A stretch of 64,000 nucleotides of DNA from Sycon ciliatum (GCF_964019385.1 NC_088650.1:21585502-21649501), one strand, 5' to 3'; positions 1 to 9,800 are shown, counted from the stretch's first letter. Translations and numbers: made by a program. The notes: a model not told the origin generated them from the sequence alone.

Positions 1-1
1 T

Positions 2-265
2 CCTACCCTAACGGAATTATTTCCACCGATCACAACAAGCCTTAGAACTAGAAGCCACTCTAATGCTTCCATTGCCATATCTAAGCACCGGACAACTGAT
101 GGAGTAAATTCTTTTTCTAATCGTGCCGCAATTTTCTTTAATACACTACCTGCCGAGTGGCGCAGACACCACCGTACCTCTACATTTGCAAACCAACTCA
201 GGGATCTTTTTAAAGACCCAGTGGCGTTTAAGAAGTATTTTGACCTTCTTTTTGGAATCTGTTGA
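2..265 (+). mobile_element. LINE (non-LTR retrotransposon) 3' end, C-terminal reverse-transcriptase ORF fragment
   Basis: An open frame runs from base 2 to a TGA at 263-265 and is cut by the window edge, so only about 87 codons are visible. It contains LRTRSHSNASIAISKHRT, then FSNRAAIFFNTLPAEW and STFANQLRDLF. This order (Arg/Ser-rich tract, an aromatic 'xxFFNxLPxEW' box, then a short amphipathic helix) is the usual tail of jockey/CR1/L2-type reverse-transcriptase ORFs and of no host gene I know. A short (ATT)n run follows at 274-290, as expected for a LINE 3' terminus. The family cannot be fixed without the RT core. The frame has no internal stop, so the copy may be young. Confidence 0.6.
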
Positions 266-273
266 GTTTCTCG

Positions 274-290
274 ATTATTATTATTATTAT
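274..290. repeat. (ATT)n microsatellite, probable LINE tail
   Basis: Five to six uninterrupted ATT units start nine bases after the stop codon of the LINE fragment, the position where non-LTR elements carry their simple-repeat tail. Confidence 0.8.
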
Positions 291-630
291 AGACAACACC
301 TCATGGCATGAGAAGAAAATCAGCCAGTACGGGAGATGTGGGTGTTAACCAACCATGGTGAATAAAAGAAGAAAAGTAATGGTCAAGACGGAGAAGCATG
401 GGAGGGACAGGTGATGGTGAATCTAGTGAGCAGATTTAGATGATCTTGATAGTTCTTGTACTAAGATTGAAGTTGACTTGGTGTTTGATTACTGTACTGC
501 TTGATGTCTGAATTCCAATTTTTTCTATTTTTTCTTTTCTTTTCCTTTCCTTTCCACTTATCCCGTTATCGGCCCTCTTAAGAGTTGTGTGTATCACTGT
601 TGAGGCATCCGATGGTAAATAAAATAAATA
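291..630. other. Stretch without a gene: possible LINE 3' UTR
   Basis: No coding frame or RNA gene is seen. The stretch has a T/C-rich run at about 520-560 and ends in an A/T-rich sequence just before a (CTA)n run, which resembles the 3' UTR and tail of a second non-LTR element. This is inference from composition only. Confidence 0.3.
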
Positions 631-646
631 CTACTACTACTACTAC
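631..646. repeat. (CTA)n microsatellite
   Basis: Five CTA units in a row, immediately after an A/T-rich sequence and immediately before the minus-strand LINE-like fragment. Confidence 0.8.
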
Positions 647-647
647 A

Positions 648-780
648 TCGGCCATTGCTGTGTATGTTGGATCCAAGGCAACGAAAAGACGACACATGGG
701 CAATCTCCATAGTTCGAATCGCGAGCGGCTCTAGATCATCGTTAGAGGTGTTGGGGCCAGAAACCATGAACTTGGTTTGG
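648..780 (-). pseudogene. LINE reverse-transcriptase fragment (minus strand)
   Basis: The minus strand reads TKFMVSGP, then LEPLAIRTMEIAHVSSF and RCLGSNIHSNG. This matches the pattern just downstream of the RT catalytic core in many LINEs, 'KTKxMxxxxxxxxxLxIxxxxIExVxxFxYLGSxIxxxG', with Cys replacing the usual Tyr of YLGS. Only about 44 codons are present, bounded by (CTA)n on one side and a (CA)n run on the other, so it is a truncated relic. It points opposite to the LINE fragment at the window start. Identification rests on motif memory and is moderate. Confidence 0.45.
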
Positions 781-793
781 GTGGGGGTGGGGG

Positions 794-809
794 ACACACA
801 CACACACAC
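794..809. repeat. (CA)n microsatellite
   Basis: Eight AC units in a row, next to a G-rich run at 781-792. Confidence 0.85.
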
Positions 810-1031
810 CGTGTACCATGTATACGCCCATCACAAGAAAAGCACGCAAAGTTGTGGAAGTCAGGTCTCACTGGACCAACCAGTACGGAGCTGCTACAGG
901 CCTGAGCACGCAGCTTCCCCCATGTTACAGAAGGCAATGCAGTGCTGCAAGTGGCAGGCAATCCTACGTGAAAAATTGCCACATACACCTCCATATTATC
1001 AAATTCCAACGAGAGAGCTTGAAAGTTCAGG

Positions 1032-1286
1032 GCCCTCGCTATGCTTCTTTGCCTAGGTTATCATGCATTATGCGATTGCAATAAACAATAGTTTTATTCG
1101 GCTGAAATAAAGGATACCAATAGGCACCACTTATACTTGGCTGAAATAAATAATTTAATTGTTCATCGTTGTTTATATTGCATTTAGTTTTTCATTTCGA
1201 TATTGCACAAAAAAAGAGCGCTTGGGCTTGAAGGCTTGACCGCCAAGGAGCCCTCGCTATGCTTAATAATTGCCTAGGTCATCATG
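1032..1286. repeat. Pair of about 35-bp direct repeats 185 bp apart
   Basis: Copy one (1032-1065) and copy two (1250-1286) share GCCCTCGCTATGCTT and TGCCTAGGT plus ATCATG, with a small insertion (AATAA against CT) in copy two. The A/T-rich spacer has no ORF. They could be long flanking duplications or remnants of a dispersed repeat; no TIR or poly-A is visible at the inner edges. Confidence 0.5.
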
Positions 1287-1451
1287 TGTGTTGTTCGAAC
1301 TGATAGAAACGTCTTTGCAATACAAAAACATGTGCATGACAATCAAAACTTTAGTTCATAAACACACATCGATACATAACTCAAAACTCAAATTCTCAGA
1401 CAGGTACATTCTACCAAGTAAAAGTAAACATAATACTTGTAATAGATTACG

Positions 1452-1793
1452 CTACGGTACTAGTGACTTCAAATTTTCAAGCCCTGTTTCAACATGTGGC
1501 CAGCAGTCTTTGCCAGAATGGCACGGAACATCAACGGGATAGGGCCAGGCTGGTGTGTACATGATGATGGCCCTACCGATGGCCCTACCGACCGCATACC
1601 AAACAAGCATGAGAGCATGTAATTTATCCTGCCGAATGGATGCCTGTTCAGCGGTCTCTAGCTGTCGACGCATCTTGTCGGTGGGGCTCCAAACGACGGG
1701 ATATATTTGCTCCGTCGTTTCTTGCTGTTGGCATAGCCTTTCGCAAGCACGGCGACTCTCGAGGCGGCGGGACCTTTCTTCTCCCTTCTTCTA
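1452..1793 (-). other. Possible coding fragment, unrecognised
   Basis: On the minus strand a frame stays open from after a TAG near 1794 to a stop at 1452. Its first half is rich in charged residues and Gln (ERLCQQQETTEQIYP, then MRRQLETAEQ), coiled-coil-like, and the second half contains PVDVPCHSGKDCWPH. The composition looks more protein-like than the overlapping plus-strand frames. I do not recognise the family. No good splice acceptor with a pyrimidine tract was found upstream, so it may be a decayed transposon ORF or chance. Confidence 0.2.
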
Positions 1794-1799
1794 CTCTCT

Positions 1800-2712
1800 G
1801 TGTAGGCACTACTGCCGACGCCGTCTGCTCAGAGCTTCAACACTGTCACCCCTGTCATTTTGCTCTTCCTCAGTCCTCTTCTAATGATCTCAGCATTCTA
1901 TTTATACAACAGCTACGCCCATTAAAACACTACAATCTACCCGATCCGTACATTCCCGGCCCATCAGTACCACACCCCTAAACTTTCGAACGATAGCACG
2001 TCACTTTCTATGGTCTTTTGAAATCAAACTGCGGCCATTACAATAATGCGATCTAAACCATACCTAGGAATGGGTTTGCTCCCCACACTGGACATCGCGC
2101 TATTCCGCCGACTTGACGCTTGACGGACTCACGACTGCCATCCAGAGTCGCAACCATTCTTTCTAAACCATACCGCTAATTATTTTAGTTAGCTATTCAC
2201 TTACCGAAATTGTATTCTTTAACGCAATATTCTTCTTTCTTTTTCTTCTACTCCGTTCCATCAGCACCCGGCCGATGGCAGGAGATTGGCATCCACTGGG
2301 CTAGCATGCAGCAGCCAAAGCTGGGGCCTTTTCTTACTCCGCTAAACCCCCTTCTTAAAACGAAACTGACGTGCATGTTCACATTGCATGTTGTCCCCAT
2401 GTTTGCCCCGACATCTTAACTCGTACAGCGCTCCAGATGCATCTATGCTACGGTGCGCACCACATATTCAAATCACGGTACGGGAAACATACGGGATACC
2501 ACACCAACCATGGCGTGCCACGTGAAACTCCCTACCAGGCACCGTGACACACACCGAATTAAGAGCGGTGTGGCCCCGATCCTGGCTAGCGCCAGACGCT
2601 ACTAAAGTACTAATAGCGTCTTTTGCATAGCTACGGAAATAAACTCAGATCCCAAGCATTGCAGCTCTGCTAACAGAATAAGTCAGGTTACTCCCACTCC
2701 ATTTCTCTAATG
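1800..2712. other. Stretch without a gene
   Basis: Short frames exist on both strands but none has recognisable motifs, convincing splice sites or terminal repeats. I see no RNA gene or repeat structure here. Confidence 0.4.
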
Positions 2713-2720
2713 CTTATTTT

Positions 2721-3257
2721 TAGGGCTGAAACGATCATTCAATAACTCTTATTAACGATCAACCAATATCATTAACGATCGATATATTGGTTTTATCGAT
2801 TCTTGTCGGCTCTACCCGTGTACCTCGAACACCAGTTTATGAAAAAATTCCACGATACTTTTGCTACGTTAAAAATTTGTGGCACCGCACTGTTGACATC
2901 TGTAGACATCTGGCTGGTTTATCAACATGACCTAGAGGATTTCATGTTGTTTCTAGAGGGAAGAATCTTGTGATCACCCTCTGGCAACTGCTCTTATCTC
3001 TGACCTTTCCCGCAAATGAACTGAAAAGACAAAGAGTGCTCTCTTCCGATCTCTTTCAAAGCCACAAATCAATTTTACTGCGCTTGAAAGTACATAATTG
3101 TACTCGTATTCACTATCGGATGGAGTGCAAGGGCTGGAATACTGTCACTCATATACATGCATAAAAAATTGTTAGCACTCGTTTTGAACACTAACGATTA
3201 TCGATTGCACTCTTAACGATCGATATGCGAGTTATCGGTATAATTGTTTCAGCCCTA
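2721..3257. mobile_element. hAT-type non-autonomous element (MITE), 537 bp
   Basis: The ends are inverted: TAGGGCTGAAACGATCAT on the left and, reverse-complemented, TAGGGCTGAAACAATTAT on the right, followed by further matching GATAACTC/AATAACTC. The element is flanked by a perfect 8-bp direct repeat CTTATTTT (2713-2720 and 3258-3265). An 8-bp duplication with TIRs starting (C/T)AGGGxTG is diagnostic of hAT transposons. The interior, which includes repeated ATTAACGATCGATAT-like words near both ends, encodes no transposase, so it is non-autonomous. Confidence 0.85.
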
Positions 3258-3433
3258 CTTATTTTTCTGAAAAAATATCGTCTCTGGCACCAGAAATGCT
3301 GCCACCAAGAGTACATTAACCAGAGTGTGCAGCCCAAGGAGAATCATCCCACGGCAAAGTTTATTGTTTAGGGCATAGGCTCACAGTAACAGGCTCACCT
3401 TTGCTGCATCTCACACCGCTTCACACGGTCATC

Positions 3434-3533
3434 TACTGTATCACCATGGTAATTTCTGTTGCACATTGCTGCTTGTTTAACAAAAGGCAGAAAACACACC
3501 GAATTTCCAGGTAATTACCATGGTGATACAGTA
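3434..3533. repeat. Perfect 21-bp inverted repeat, 58-bp loop
   Basis: Left arm 3434-3454 starts TACTGTATCACCATGGTA; right arm 3513-3533 is its exact reverse complement. It can fold to a hairpin or cruciform. No target duplication is obvious at the outer edges (both flanked by C), so whether it is a tiny foldback element is unclear. Confidence 0.7.
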
Positions 3534-3539
3534 CTTTAG

Positions 3540-4180
3540 CTTGAACCTATCGTATGACGGGTTTTCTATGATTCATAATGACCCAGGGAGTAACAAAACC
3601 GGTATCGAATTCCAGTTAGCGACGCAATTCTTCTGAGGTGTAAAGTGACTTCAGGAATATGTTGCAGAAAACTGCGATGCATGTTGATTATTTACTGTGC
3701 CCTATTGTGCACCATATACCAGGTGTGTTACTCAGGGATGAAGTAGATGCACACACGTACCGTGCATCACGGCACAGGTTAGGTTTGCTACTAGCTGCTA
3801 CAGTGTACTTGTGGTCCAAACTTGCACTCTACTCAACTCTGCATACGCAAAGAGTGCTGGTGCCGAAATGAACCAGTAGGGTGCTGAGTGGGACGCAACA
3901 ACACTGACTCTATACCCATGTACACAGATATGGTAGGGTATTCAGTACCTGCTCTAAGATTTCACACCAACCGGGTACACGTCTACCTGGCACAACTCCT
4001 GCAACACTGGGCCAGGGCCAGATGCGTTCAAGTGCGGCTACTGTGTGTCAGAGAGTCGTAAACTTACTTTCGACTTCCTGATGTACATGATTGTACATGT
4101 ACATGTATGAACGTACTCGCACTGGGCACTCTGGCCGCACGCATCTGCACGCGTCTGCAGCCTGTCATATCACTGACTTA
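3540..4180. other. Stretch without a gene
   Basis: No credible coding frame or RNA gene. It contains short palindromic words built from GTACATG/CATGTAC near 4081-4107, a kind of sequence scattered elsewhere in the left 10 kb. Confidence 0.4.
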
Positions 4181-4384
4181 TCAGTGGCGGTATACCCCTC
4201 GAAGTATTAAAAATAAAGTACTCGACAGGACTCCCAAACGGGTCGTAGGTAACCCAGTGTTCTTTTCCAAAAGGTCAAAGTACTCACCAACAGGGCCGCT
4301 GACCCGGCTCTGGAGCAGACACTGGTAATCTAGGTCCAAGTTTGCACGATTTTGTTCTGACGCTTCATGTGCTTTCATAGCCAA
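4181..4384 (-). other. Possible exon with consensus donor, unrecognised
   Basis: A minus-strand frame (MKAHEASEQNRANLDLDYQ, ending SGPVG) runs into a consensus splice donor GTGAGT at 4287-4282. Reading through the donor gives FDLLEKNTGLPTTRLGVL, which vaguely recalls the REEP/TB2-DP1 N-terminus, but the match is too weak to name. The nearest upstream stop is a TGA about 15 bases before the first Met region and no strong acceptor is visible. It could be a host first exon or chance. Confidence 0.2.
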
Positions 4385-4832
4385 GGTTTCTCACTTTCTT
4401 CGCAAGCTCTTTTAGTCTTGAGAGTTGACAACTGCTTATGGTTGTGTTGGCTGAAACATGTCCGCTAATCTGACAATCGTCCAACCCCATTTTACTGGTA
4501 AGTAGTCAGCGAGTGGCTTTGATGGGGCGATACTAGAGGGAAAGTTACGCGCATATTTGTTCTTCTTTCGCTCATTGATGGAGTTCATCGATGGAGTTGC
4601 CAGCGGCACCCTACAGAAGAACAATGCTGCCAAGTTTTTATGAAAAATTGTCCAACAGTACAATTTCAAATTGCTATTGAAGTTTGGGTAGGGCCGGGTT
4701 CCACTGCGGCTCCGCAGCTCCGTTGCTCCACGGCACTTGGCTGCATGCAGCAGAGCGGCGCGGTTCCGGTGACACTCGCCATTCGCGCTTCCGCGATTGT
4801 GCTCGACGTTTTTTGATGACATTTTGCCTGCC

Positions 4833-4848
4833 TGCGCGCATGCGCGCG
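4833..4848. promoter_or_regulatory. NRF-1-like palindrome TGCGCGCATGCGCGCA
   Basis: A perfect 16-bp palindrome contains the GCGCATGCGC core bound by nuclear respiratory factor 1 at animal CpG promoters. A minus-strand ATG lies about 12 bases downstream. A promoter role is inference; the sequence alone shows only the palindrome and CpG-rich context. Confidence 0.35.
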
Positions 4849-4943
4849 CAATCCCAAAAAAATCCTCCTGTTCTGGCCTGTGCAACGAAATAAAATTTTG
4901 AAATTTAAAATTCCCCCGTATAAAACAATTAAGAGCGGGAAAC

Positions 4944-4971
4944 AATGCAAGCCGCGACCGCGGCTTGCATT
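4944..4971. repeat. 13-bp-arm palindrome
   Basis: Arms 4944-4956 (AATGCAAGCCGCG) and 4959-4971 are exact inverted copies around a central AC. The right arm runs into a T-rich tract, but this is eukaryotic DNA, so I do not call it a terminator. Confidence 0.7.
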
Positions 4972-5090
4972 TTTTGATCAAGCAGCAAAGCAAAAGCTGG
5001 TGATGAGCCGCGGCCTCGCTGCACCAGCTCGCAATGATAACGTTTCATGCCGCGGATGATGTGCGGCGGAGCGGCAGTGGAACCCAGCCC

Positions 5091-6187
5091 TTAGGCAAAG
5101 GAAAATTGTCATGAATTTTTTATGCAGCATAGATGCAGAGCTGCACATTCTGGCTTATGGACTCTCGCCTACAGTGTAGTCGTACTGCTAGTGTACTGGC
5201 ATTAGACTATCACATGCAGTATACTGTCTGGCAGGAGGATTCAGGAGTGAATATTTGGACTGATAGAAGACACGAAAAACGAGAACATAATTATAGCGAG
5301 AAAGTAATTACTGGCTAAGAATTGCCCTAGGACTTACCGCTTCTCAGTGCTCCATACCAGGAAGTAGTACAATACCTACTCCCTGCTCCATACGAGTGTT
5401 TTCTCCTCATTCTCTGCATCCTTTCCCCCAGGAGTCTCGTCCATTTTGCGGCTCAAATGCTTGAGCTCCGGATAGCGGAAAATAGCTCGTCGTCCATTAT
5501 TAGCGGCTCTAATAACAGTTAGTACCAGGTCTGAAGTGTCGTAGTCTAGCAACTATGATTTTTTTCTAGGAGGGTAAGGGTTGCAAACCCAAGGAGACCT
5601 GAATGAGCTTCGTCTTTCAAACAATTGCCCTAAAAATTTGAAGAGGAAACGAGTGAGCGAGCTGGTCTGAGCGCGCTACTTTTCAAAAAACAGAAGCTGA
5701 AAGCCATCAAAGTCAAAGCATTCTGGCTTGCGCATTTGTGCAGGTCACGAGCGCTAGCGCGCTAGTCGCAGAAAACGCTCGTGGGCCAGAGTTAGCGCTC
5801 TGTCCGTGCTGTTTGCCGCACGCGGCAGCTGGGTAGGTCACGTGATCCGAGCTGACAAATAAGGTCCTATGGTTCAGCTACATTGAGCCACAAGCGTCTA
5901 GTATTCGTATATGACTAGTCTATGTAGCCATCACTACACAGACTGACTCTGTTGACATTCACTGAGTCAGTAGGTCTGCACTAGTACTGTCACCATGGTC
6001 ACTAGTCAGTATACACACGGTATACGCTACCACAGACGTCTGCGCGACGCGTAGGTCGATACAGACAGTGCGTCAGTGGTCTACGCGTGCAAAGACTGTC
6101 GACATGACCATGATGATTGTGTTGTTGGGCCATGGCCAGACTGCCTAGCACGGCAGTACACATGGTAGATCTACAACTGTTACTTCC
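5091..6187. other. Stretch without a gene, locally CpG-rich
   Basis: No convincing coding frame. The part around 5690-5850 has several CGCG/GCGC words and one CACGTG E-box, which could be promoter-like, but no gene with a recognisable start follows. I see no terminal repeats here. Confidence 0.35.
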
Positions 6188-6190
6188 TTA

Positions 6191-6882
6191 GGGGCCGTCC
6201 GTAAATATCGATGTTTTTTTAGAGACGATATTGGTGCGTCTGGGGGGGAGGGGGTTTGAGCCATGTGCGTCTTTTCGAGCATCAGAAAAATATCGATGTA
6301 AATATCTGAAGTTTCGCCGATCCCTGCACGCGGACGTCTAAATGGCTATACAAGAAATGTGAAACCAGCTTCCGTTCGCGGAGCTAAAACTCGCGACACA
6401 AGAACAAAATCAGAAATTGGAAGCTGTACGCCCATGGCGAATTTCAAGAGCAAAAGAATGAGCTATTGATTGTGGAAATCGGCCGAACGATGCCTGCAGG
6501 AGACCTTTTTCAAGACGTAGAGGCAGTGCGAACAAACACGGACGAACTCCACAAGAGTTTGCAGTCTTCACTGTCTGAACAAGGATTTGAAAAAATTCAA
6601 GCCCGAGCGTAGCCGCTTTGGCTACACCAGTACACGATGGCTGTGAGCACTGCAGCGCCAACCCGGTTCGCTCCCCCCAGGCGATGCAGCTATTGCGTGA
6701 GTGCGGCGGGATTTTCACGCCTACACCGGACCCTCAACATCCTGGGCACTTCATGAGCATCCAAAAATATTGATTCCATGATCTAGATGTACATGTGCGT
6801 CTTCTGGGGGGAGGGAGGGGGGTCAAGGGAGAGAAGCACCAATATCGTCTCTAAAAAAACATCGATATTTACGGACGGCCCC
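6191..6882. mobile_element. PIF/Harbinger-like MITE, 692 bp, 47-bp perfect TIRs
   Basis: Left TIR 6191-6237 and right TIR 6836-6882 are exact inverted copies over 47 bp, beginning GGGGCCGTCCGTAAATATCG. TTA flanks both sides (6188-6190 and 6883-6885). A 3-bp TTA duplication and G-rich termini are typical of PIF/Harbinger elements. G-rich tracts sit just inside each TIR in matching orientation. The interior has no recognisable transposase. The perfect TIRs imply a recent insertion or strong constraint. Confidence 0.75.
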
Positions 6883-6933
6883 TTAGTACAAGTAGATCTA
6901 CAACATTACTACATGTGGGCATGAATCGCTAGC

Positions 6934-6972
6934 CTGGGTCTGGCCCTGCATGGGCTGGGTCTGGCCCTGCAT
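6934..6972. repeat. Two tandem 18-bp copies, 21-bp period
   Basis: CTGGGTCTGGCCCTGCAT occurs at 6934-6951 and again at 6955-6972, just upstream of the long hairpin. Confidence 0.8.
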
Positions 6973-6993
6973 AAGTTATGCAGCCTTGCAGGT

Positions 6994-7104
6994 TTTGAGT
7001 TTTGACTTCCGCTCCTGGAATCGAAGGCCAGATCCCAGCCAGGGTTATGAAAACCCTGGCTGGGATCTGGCCTTCGCTTCCAGGAGCGGAAGTCAAAACT
7101 CAAA
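6994..7104. repeat. Near-perfect 111-bp hairpin (53-bp arms, 5-nt loop)
   Basis: Left arm 6994-7046 and right arm 7052-7104 are inverted copies with one mismatch (T at 7021 opposite C at 7077) around the loop ATGAA. No target duplication is clear at the outer edges. A transcript would form a long double-stranded stem of small-RNA-precursor size, though almost perfect pairing also fits a palindromic MITE or a foldback made during repair. No flanking promoter is evident. Confidence 0.8.
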
Positions 7105-7674
7105 GTCATGGTTACCGTGTTACAGACAGTGCAGTGTGACTCAATCGAAGCCTGAAACAACCAAGCTCCCCAACTACTTTACTACTTACTTGCCCAAGCA
7201 CATGCGATGCATAGGCGTAGCGCTAGCGGAGAGTGCGTGCGTGAGAGTAGATGCATGCTTCGGTCACTAACGACTCCAGTCACCAGGTCGCGGCGGTGAC
7301 CAGTGGCAGTGGGCAGTGAGCTCGCAGCTGCACTGAGCTGCATGAGCGGGACATGCGGAAGCGTAGATCTGCGCACTGCACTGCCGCCTAACACATGGGT
7401 CATAGCCTGGCATAGGGCCAACTGTAATCATGCCCACTACATACAGCTTTGTTGTAGCTCTGCGGACAGACAGTCAGTCACACAGATCTGCACAGCGAGC
7501 ACAGCTACGCCGAGCTAGCAGCAAAGCTGAGAAGTAAAAACTAAAGAGGTAAAGACTCAAGTATCAGTAGTATAGCGGTAGGAGTAGAGCCAGAGGCTTG
7601 TCGTCGTGCTGCTGCTTCCTGCCTTCGACCAGACTATGTCATCCTGAGTATCTACACTGCAAGCGTTTCCTCGT
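7105..7674. other. Stretch without a gene
   Basis: Only short unrecognised frames on both strands. Small palindromes such as GCGCTAGCG occur around 7220. No RNA gene or terminal repeat seen. Confidence 0.4.
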
Positions 7675-7773
7675 CGAAGCAAGCTAAAAATTTATTTGTG
7701 GCGAAGCAAGCTAAAATTTATTTGTGGCGAAGCAAGCTAAAATTTATTTGTGGTGAAGCAAGCTAGAATTTAT
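7675..7773. repeat. 26-bp minisatellite, about four copies
   Basis: Units begin CGAAGCAAGCTAAAATTTAT: 7675-7701 (27 bp, one extra A), 7702-7727, 7728-7753 and a partial, diverged fourth copy 7754-7773. Confidence 0.9.
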
Positions 7774-8102
7774 ATTCACAATCTTACTACTAGTATTTGC
7801 CTCTACGTGACCAGAACATAGTGGTCAGAACAGGCCGGTTATTGGCAAGCGTGGTGCCTAGTCCGTAAGTAACGTACTTATGAAGGAATGCAGCAGTTCG
7901 CTATTTCTACCTTCAATTTGAAATGCTACATCTGTGGAAGAGGATAGGTTTCTAGCGCGTTCACGGATTTATTGAGACATGGACTTGGAAGAAAGGTGAG
8001 GTTGAAAAATAGCTGTACAAATACACAACTAGTTACCATGGTTACCTGGACATGAATGCTGCTAAATTTATCACTGAAAAATAATCAAGGTCAAGCTAGC
8101 TG

Positions 8103-8724
8103 TTGGTACCAGCACCGCCGCTACTGTTGATGCTGTCACCACCAGCAGAACTGCTGCTGCTGCTGCTGACAACCCACACCACCGCTACTGCTGCTGGTGC
8201 TGTCACCACCAAATCACCGCTGCTGCTGTGGCTGTCGCCACCAGCAACGCCTCTACTGCTGCTGTTGTCACCACCAGCACCACCGCTACTGCTGCTGTCA
8301 CCACCGAATCACCATTGCTGCTGTGGCTGTCGCCACCAGCAACGCCTCTACTGCTGCTGTTGTCACCACCAGCACCGCTGCCGCTATTGCTGTCGCCCCA
8401 CACTGCCGCTACCGCTGCTGCTGTTGCTGCTGTCACCACCAAATCACGGCTGCTACGGCTGTCGCCTCCAGCAACGCCTCTATTGCTGCTGTTGTCACCA
8501 CCACAGCCGCCGCTTTTGCTGCTGTCGCCACCAGAACCGCTGCTGCTACTGCTGCTGCTGCTGCTGCTGCTGTCGCCTACAGCACTACCACTGCTGTTGC
8601 CGCTGCTTTCGCCACCCACACCTCCCCTTCTGCTACTGTCCTCATCAGCACCCCTGCTACTGCTGCTGTCCCAACCAGCACTGCATCTGCTGCTGCTGTA
8701 GCCACCAACACAGCTGCTGCTTGA
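8103..8724. repeat. Triplet-rich compound repeat (GCT/GCC/ACC)
   Basis: The region is built from GCTGCTGCT, GTCACCACC and CCACCAGCA-type words, with larger units starting at 8211, 8306 and 8441. Spacings of 95 and 135 bp show that successive units do not share one reading frame. All three forward frames and one reverse frame stay open simply because the triplets lack stops, so the Ala/Thr-, Leu/Pro- or Cys-rich translations are unlikely to be real proteins. A pure GCT run lies near 8543-8572. Confidence 0.8.
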
Positions 8725-8783
8725 GAATGGGTTTATTCACAACACCAATTGGGCCAATCTCGTGAAACCATGAAGTAAGAGTC

Positions 8784-8980
8784 AGGGATGAATTTATCCG
8801 GTATCGCATCGCAGTTTGCTACGCCAAATCGATCTACTGCTACTCAAAATCACAGTGACACACAGAAAACTGCCATACATACACATACAGGCTATCCATG
8901 CCTTTTTGTAGCTTACGCCACAATTGAGATTTTGCATAGCAAAAACTGCTATGCAAAAACCTGACAGTAAATTCATCCCT
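8784..8980. mobile_element. Short MITE, 197 bp
   Basis: The left end AGGGATGAATTTA (8784-8796) is matched by the inverted right end TAAATTCATCCCT (8968-8980). The flanks are AAGAGTC (8777-8783) and TAGAGTC (8981-8987), a 6- to 7-bp target duplication with one mismatch. Inside is a perfect 12-bp-arm hairpin (8930-8941 with 8947-8958). The superfamily is not assigned; hAT is possible if the duplication is really 8 bp with a mismatch. Confidence 0.65.
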
Positions 8981-9233
8981 TAGAGTCAAAGCAAAAAGAC
9001 AACCCAAATTCGGAAATAAATAGAACACTCATTTGAAATGTAAGATTGAACACAAAAGCTTCACAAGAAATCGTTATCTAGTAAGATTGCCTACCGGCAT
9101 GCAAAGGCGAAGTCGGCCGGCGGCAATATGCTGCAAAGGGGCTCCCGAACTTGCGGCGAATGTAAGAGGCCCTGCACCCCTAAAGCACGTGACTGCCAAT
9201 CGCAGCAGGCAAAACGAAACCCGGGTGCGTAAT
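8981..9233. other. Stretch without a recognised gene
   Basis: A plus-strand frame of 113 codons starting at 9033 crosses this stretch but has no recognisable motif and overlaps a better-supported minus-strand relic, so it is not called as a gene. Confidence 0.4.
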
Positions 9234-9470
9234 TCACCCATCACGGGCCTTCACGGCAGAATATACCAAGTCTTTGTTTTTTTGTCCACAACCAAAGCAG
9301 CTAGCAACTTCAGAAATATAGTGACTTCCTTGCCCGCCACACCCGAGGTTGAAAACAAACAGTGGGGTGAATGATGCTCTCTCCACCTGGTTGACTCTGG
9401 CACCATACGCCGCCTTCTTCATTCTCTCGTGTGTTCTCAGGTGGCTAAGGATCCCAGACGAGACAGCAAG
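9234..9470 (-). pseudogene. Frameshifted transposon ORF tail (reverse-transcriptase C-terminal type)
   Basis: The minus strand reads SHLRTHERMKKAAYGARVN, then QVERASFTPL. After one frame change it continues SGVAGKEVTIFLKLLAAL. From memory, 'AYxxRVxxVExxSFTPLVFSxxGGxGxEAxxFxKxLAxLL' recurs at the C-terminus of long mobile-element ORFs in invertebrate genomes, and the preceding HLRTHER resembles the second half of a C2H2 finger. The frame break between TPLFVF and SGVAG marks a dead copy. The exact family is uncertain. Confidence 0.35.
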
Positions 9471-9800
9471 GACAGCCCAAGGTCAGTGACCTTACATCAA
9501 ACCGCTACTGCTGTCGCCATCAGCACCACTGCTACATGTCAGCATGAATTTTCCTGGCTCACACCACTTCAAAATGCATGATTTAGGTTTGGTTCAGTGT
9601 CAGTGTACCATCCCAGTACGTTAAGCACTGGGAATGATCTCTAACTACGTTTACACTCTAACAATAATGAGAGGACGAAAAAGTGTTTTTACTCCGAGTT
9701 TTACGGTAAGCGATCATCAGAAACAGTAGGGGCCGTGGAACTCCGCACTTTGTGAGAGATCATGCGAAAGCCATTGAATCTGTGCTGAGTATTAATGTGT
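9471..9800. other. Stretch without a gene before the satellite
   Basis: Unique-looking sequence with no coding frame. A short return of the triplet-rich words (CCGCTACTGCTGTCGCC) near 9500-9525 suggests a dispersed piece of the 8.1-8.7 kb repeat. Confidence 0.35.

Larger units (their letters stand above)
4691..5090. mobile_element. GC-rich MITE-like unit with 25-bp inverted termini
   Basis: Left terminus 4691-4715 (GGGCCGGGTTCCACTGC...) and right terminus 5066-5090 are inverted copies matching at 23 of 25 bases. The flanks are GGTA on the left and TTAG on the right, so at best a two-base TA duplication; the superfamily is undetermined. The unit is CpG-rich compared with its surroundings and contains a perfect 16-bp palindrome at 4833-4848 and a 13-bp-arm palindrome at 4944-4971. 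A minus-strand frame beginning MSSKNVEHNRGSANGECHRN is open across it but unrecognised. Confidence 0.55.

Noticed and set aside
4181-4290. REEP/TB2-DP1-like N-terminus in FDLLEKNTGLPTTRLGVL.
   Set aside because: Similarity is short and impressionistic, lies beyond a consensus donor, and no further exon supports it.
4944-4980. Hairpin followed by T-run as a rho-independent terminator.
   Set aside because: The DNA is eukaryotic; the hairpin is a palindrome inside a MITE-like unit.
8103-8724. Long open frames in three forward frames and one reverse frame (Ala/Thr-, Leu- or Cys-rich proteins).
   Set aside because: Stop-free triplet repeat; unit spacings of 95 and 135 bp are not in one frame, and no frame has a signal, domain or splice context.
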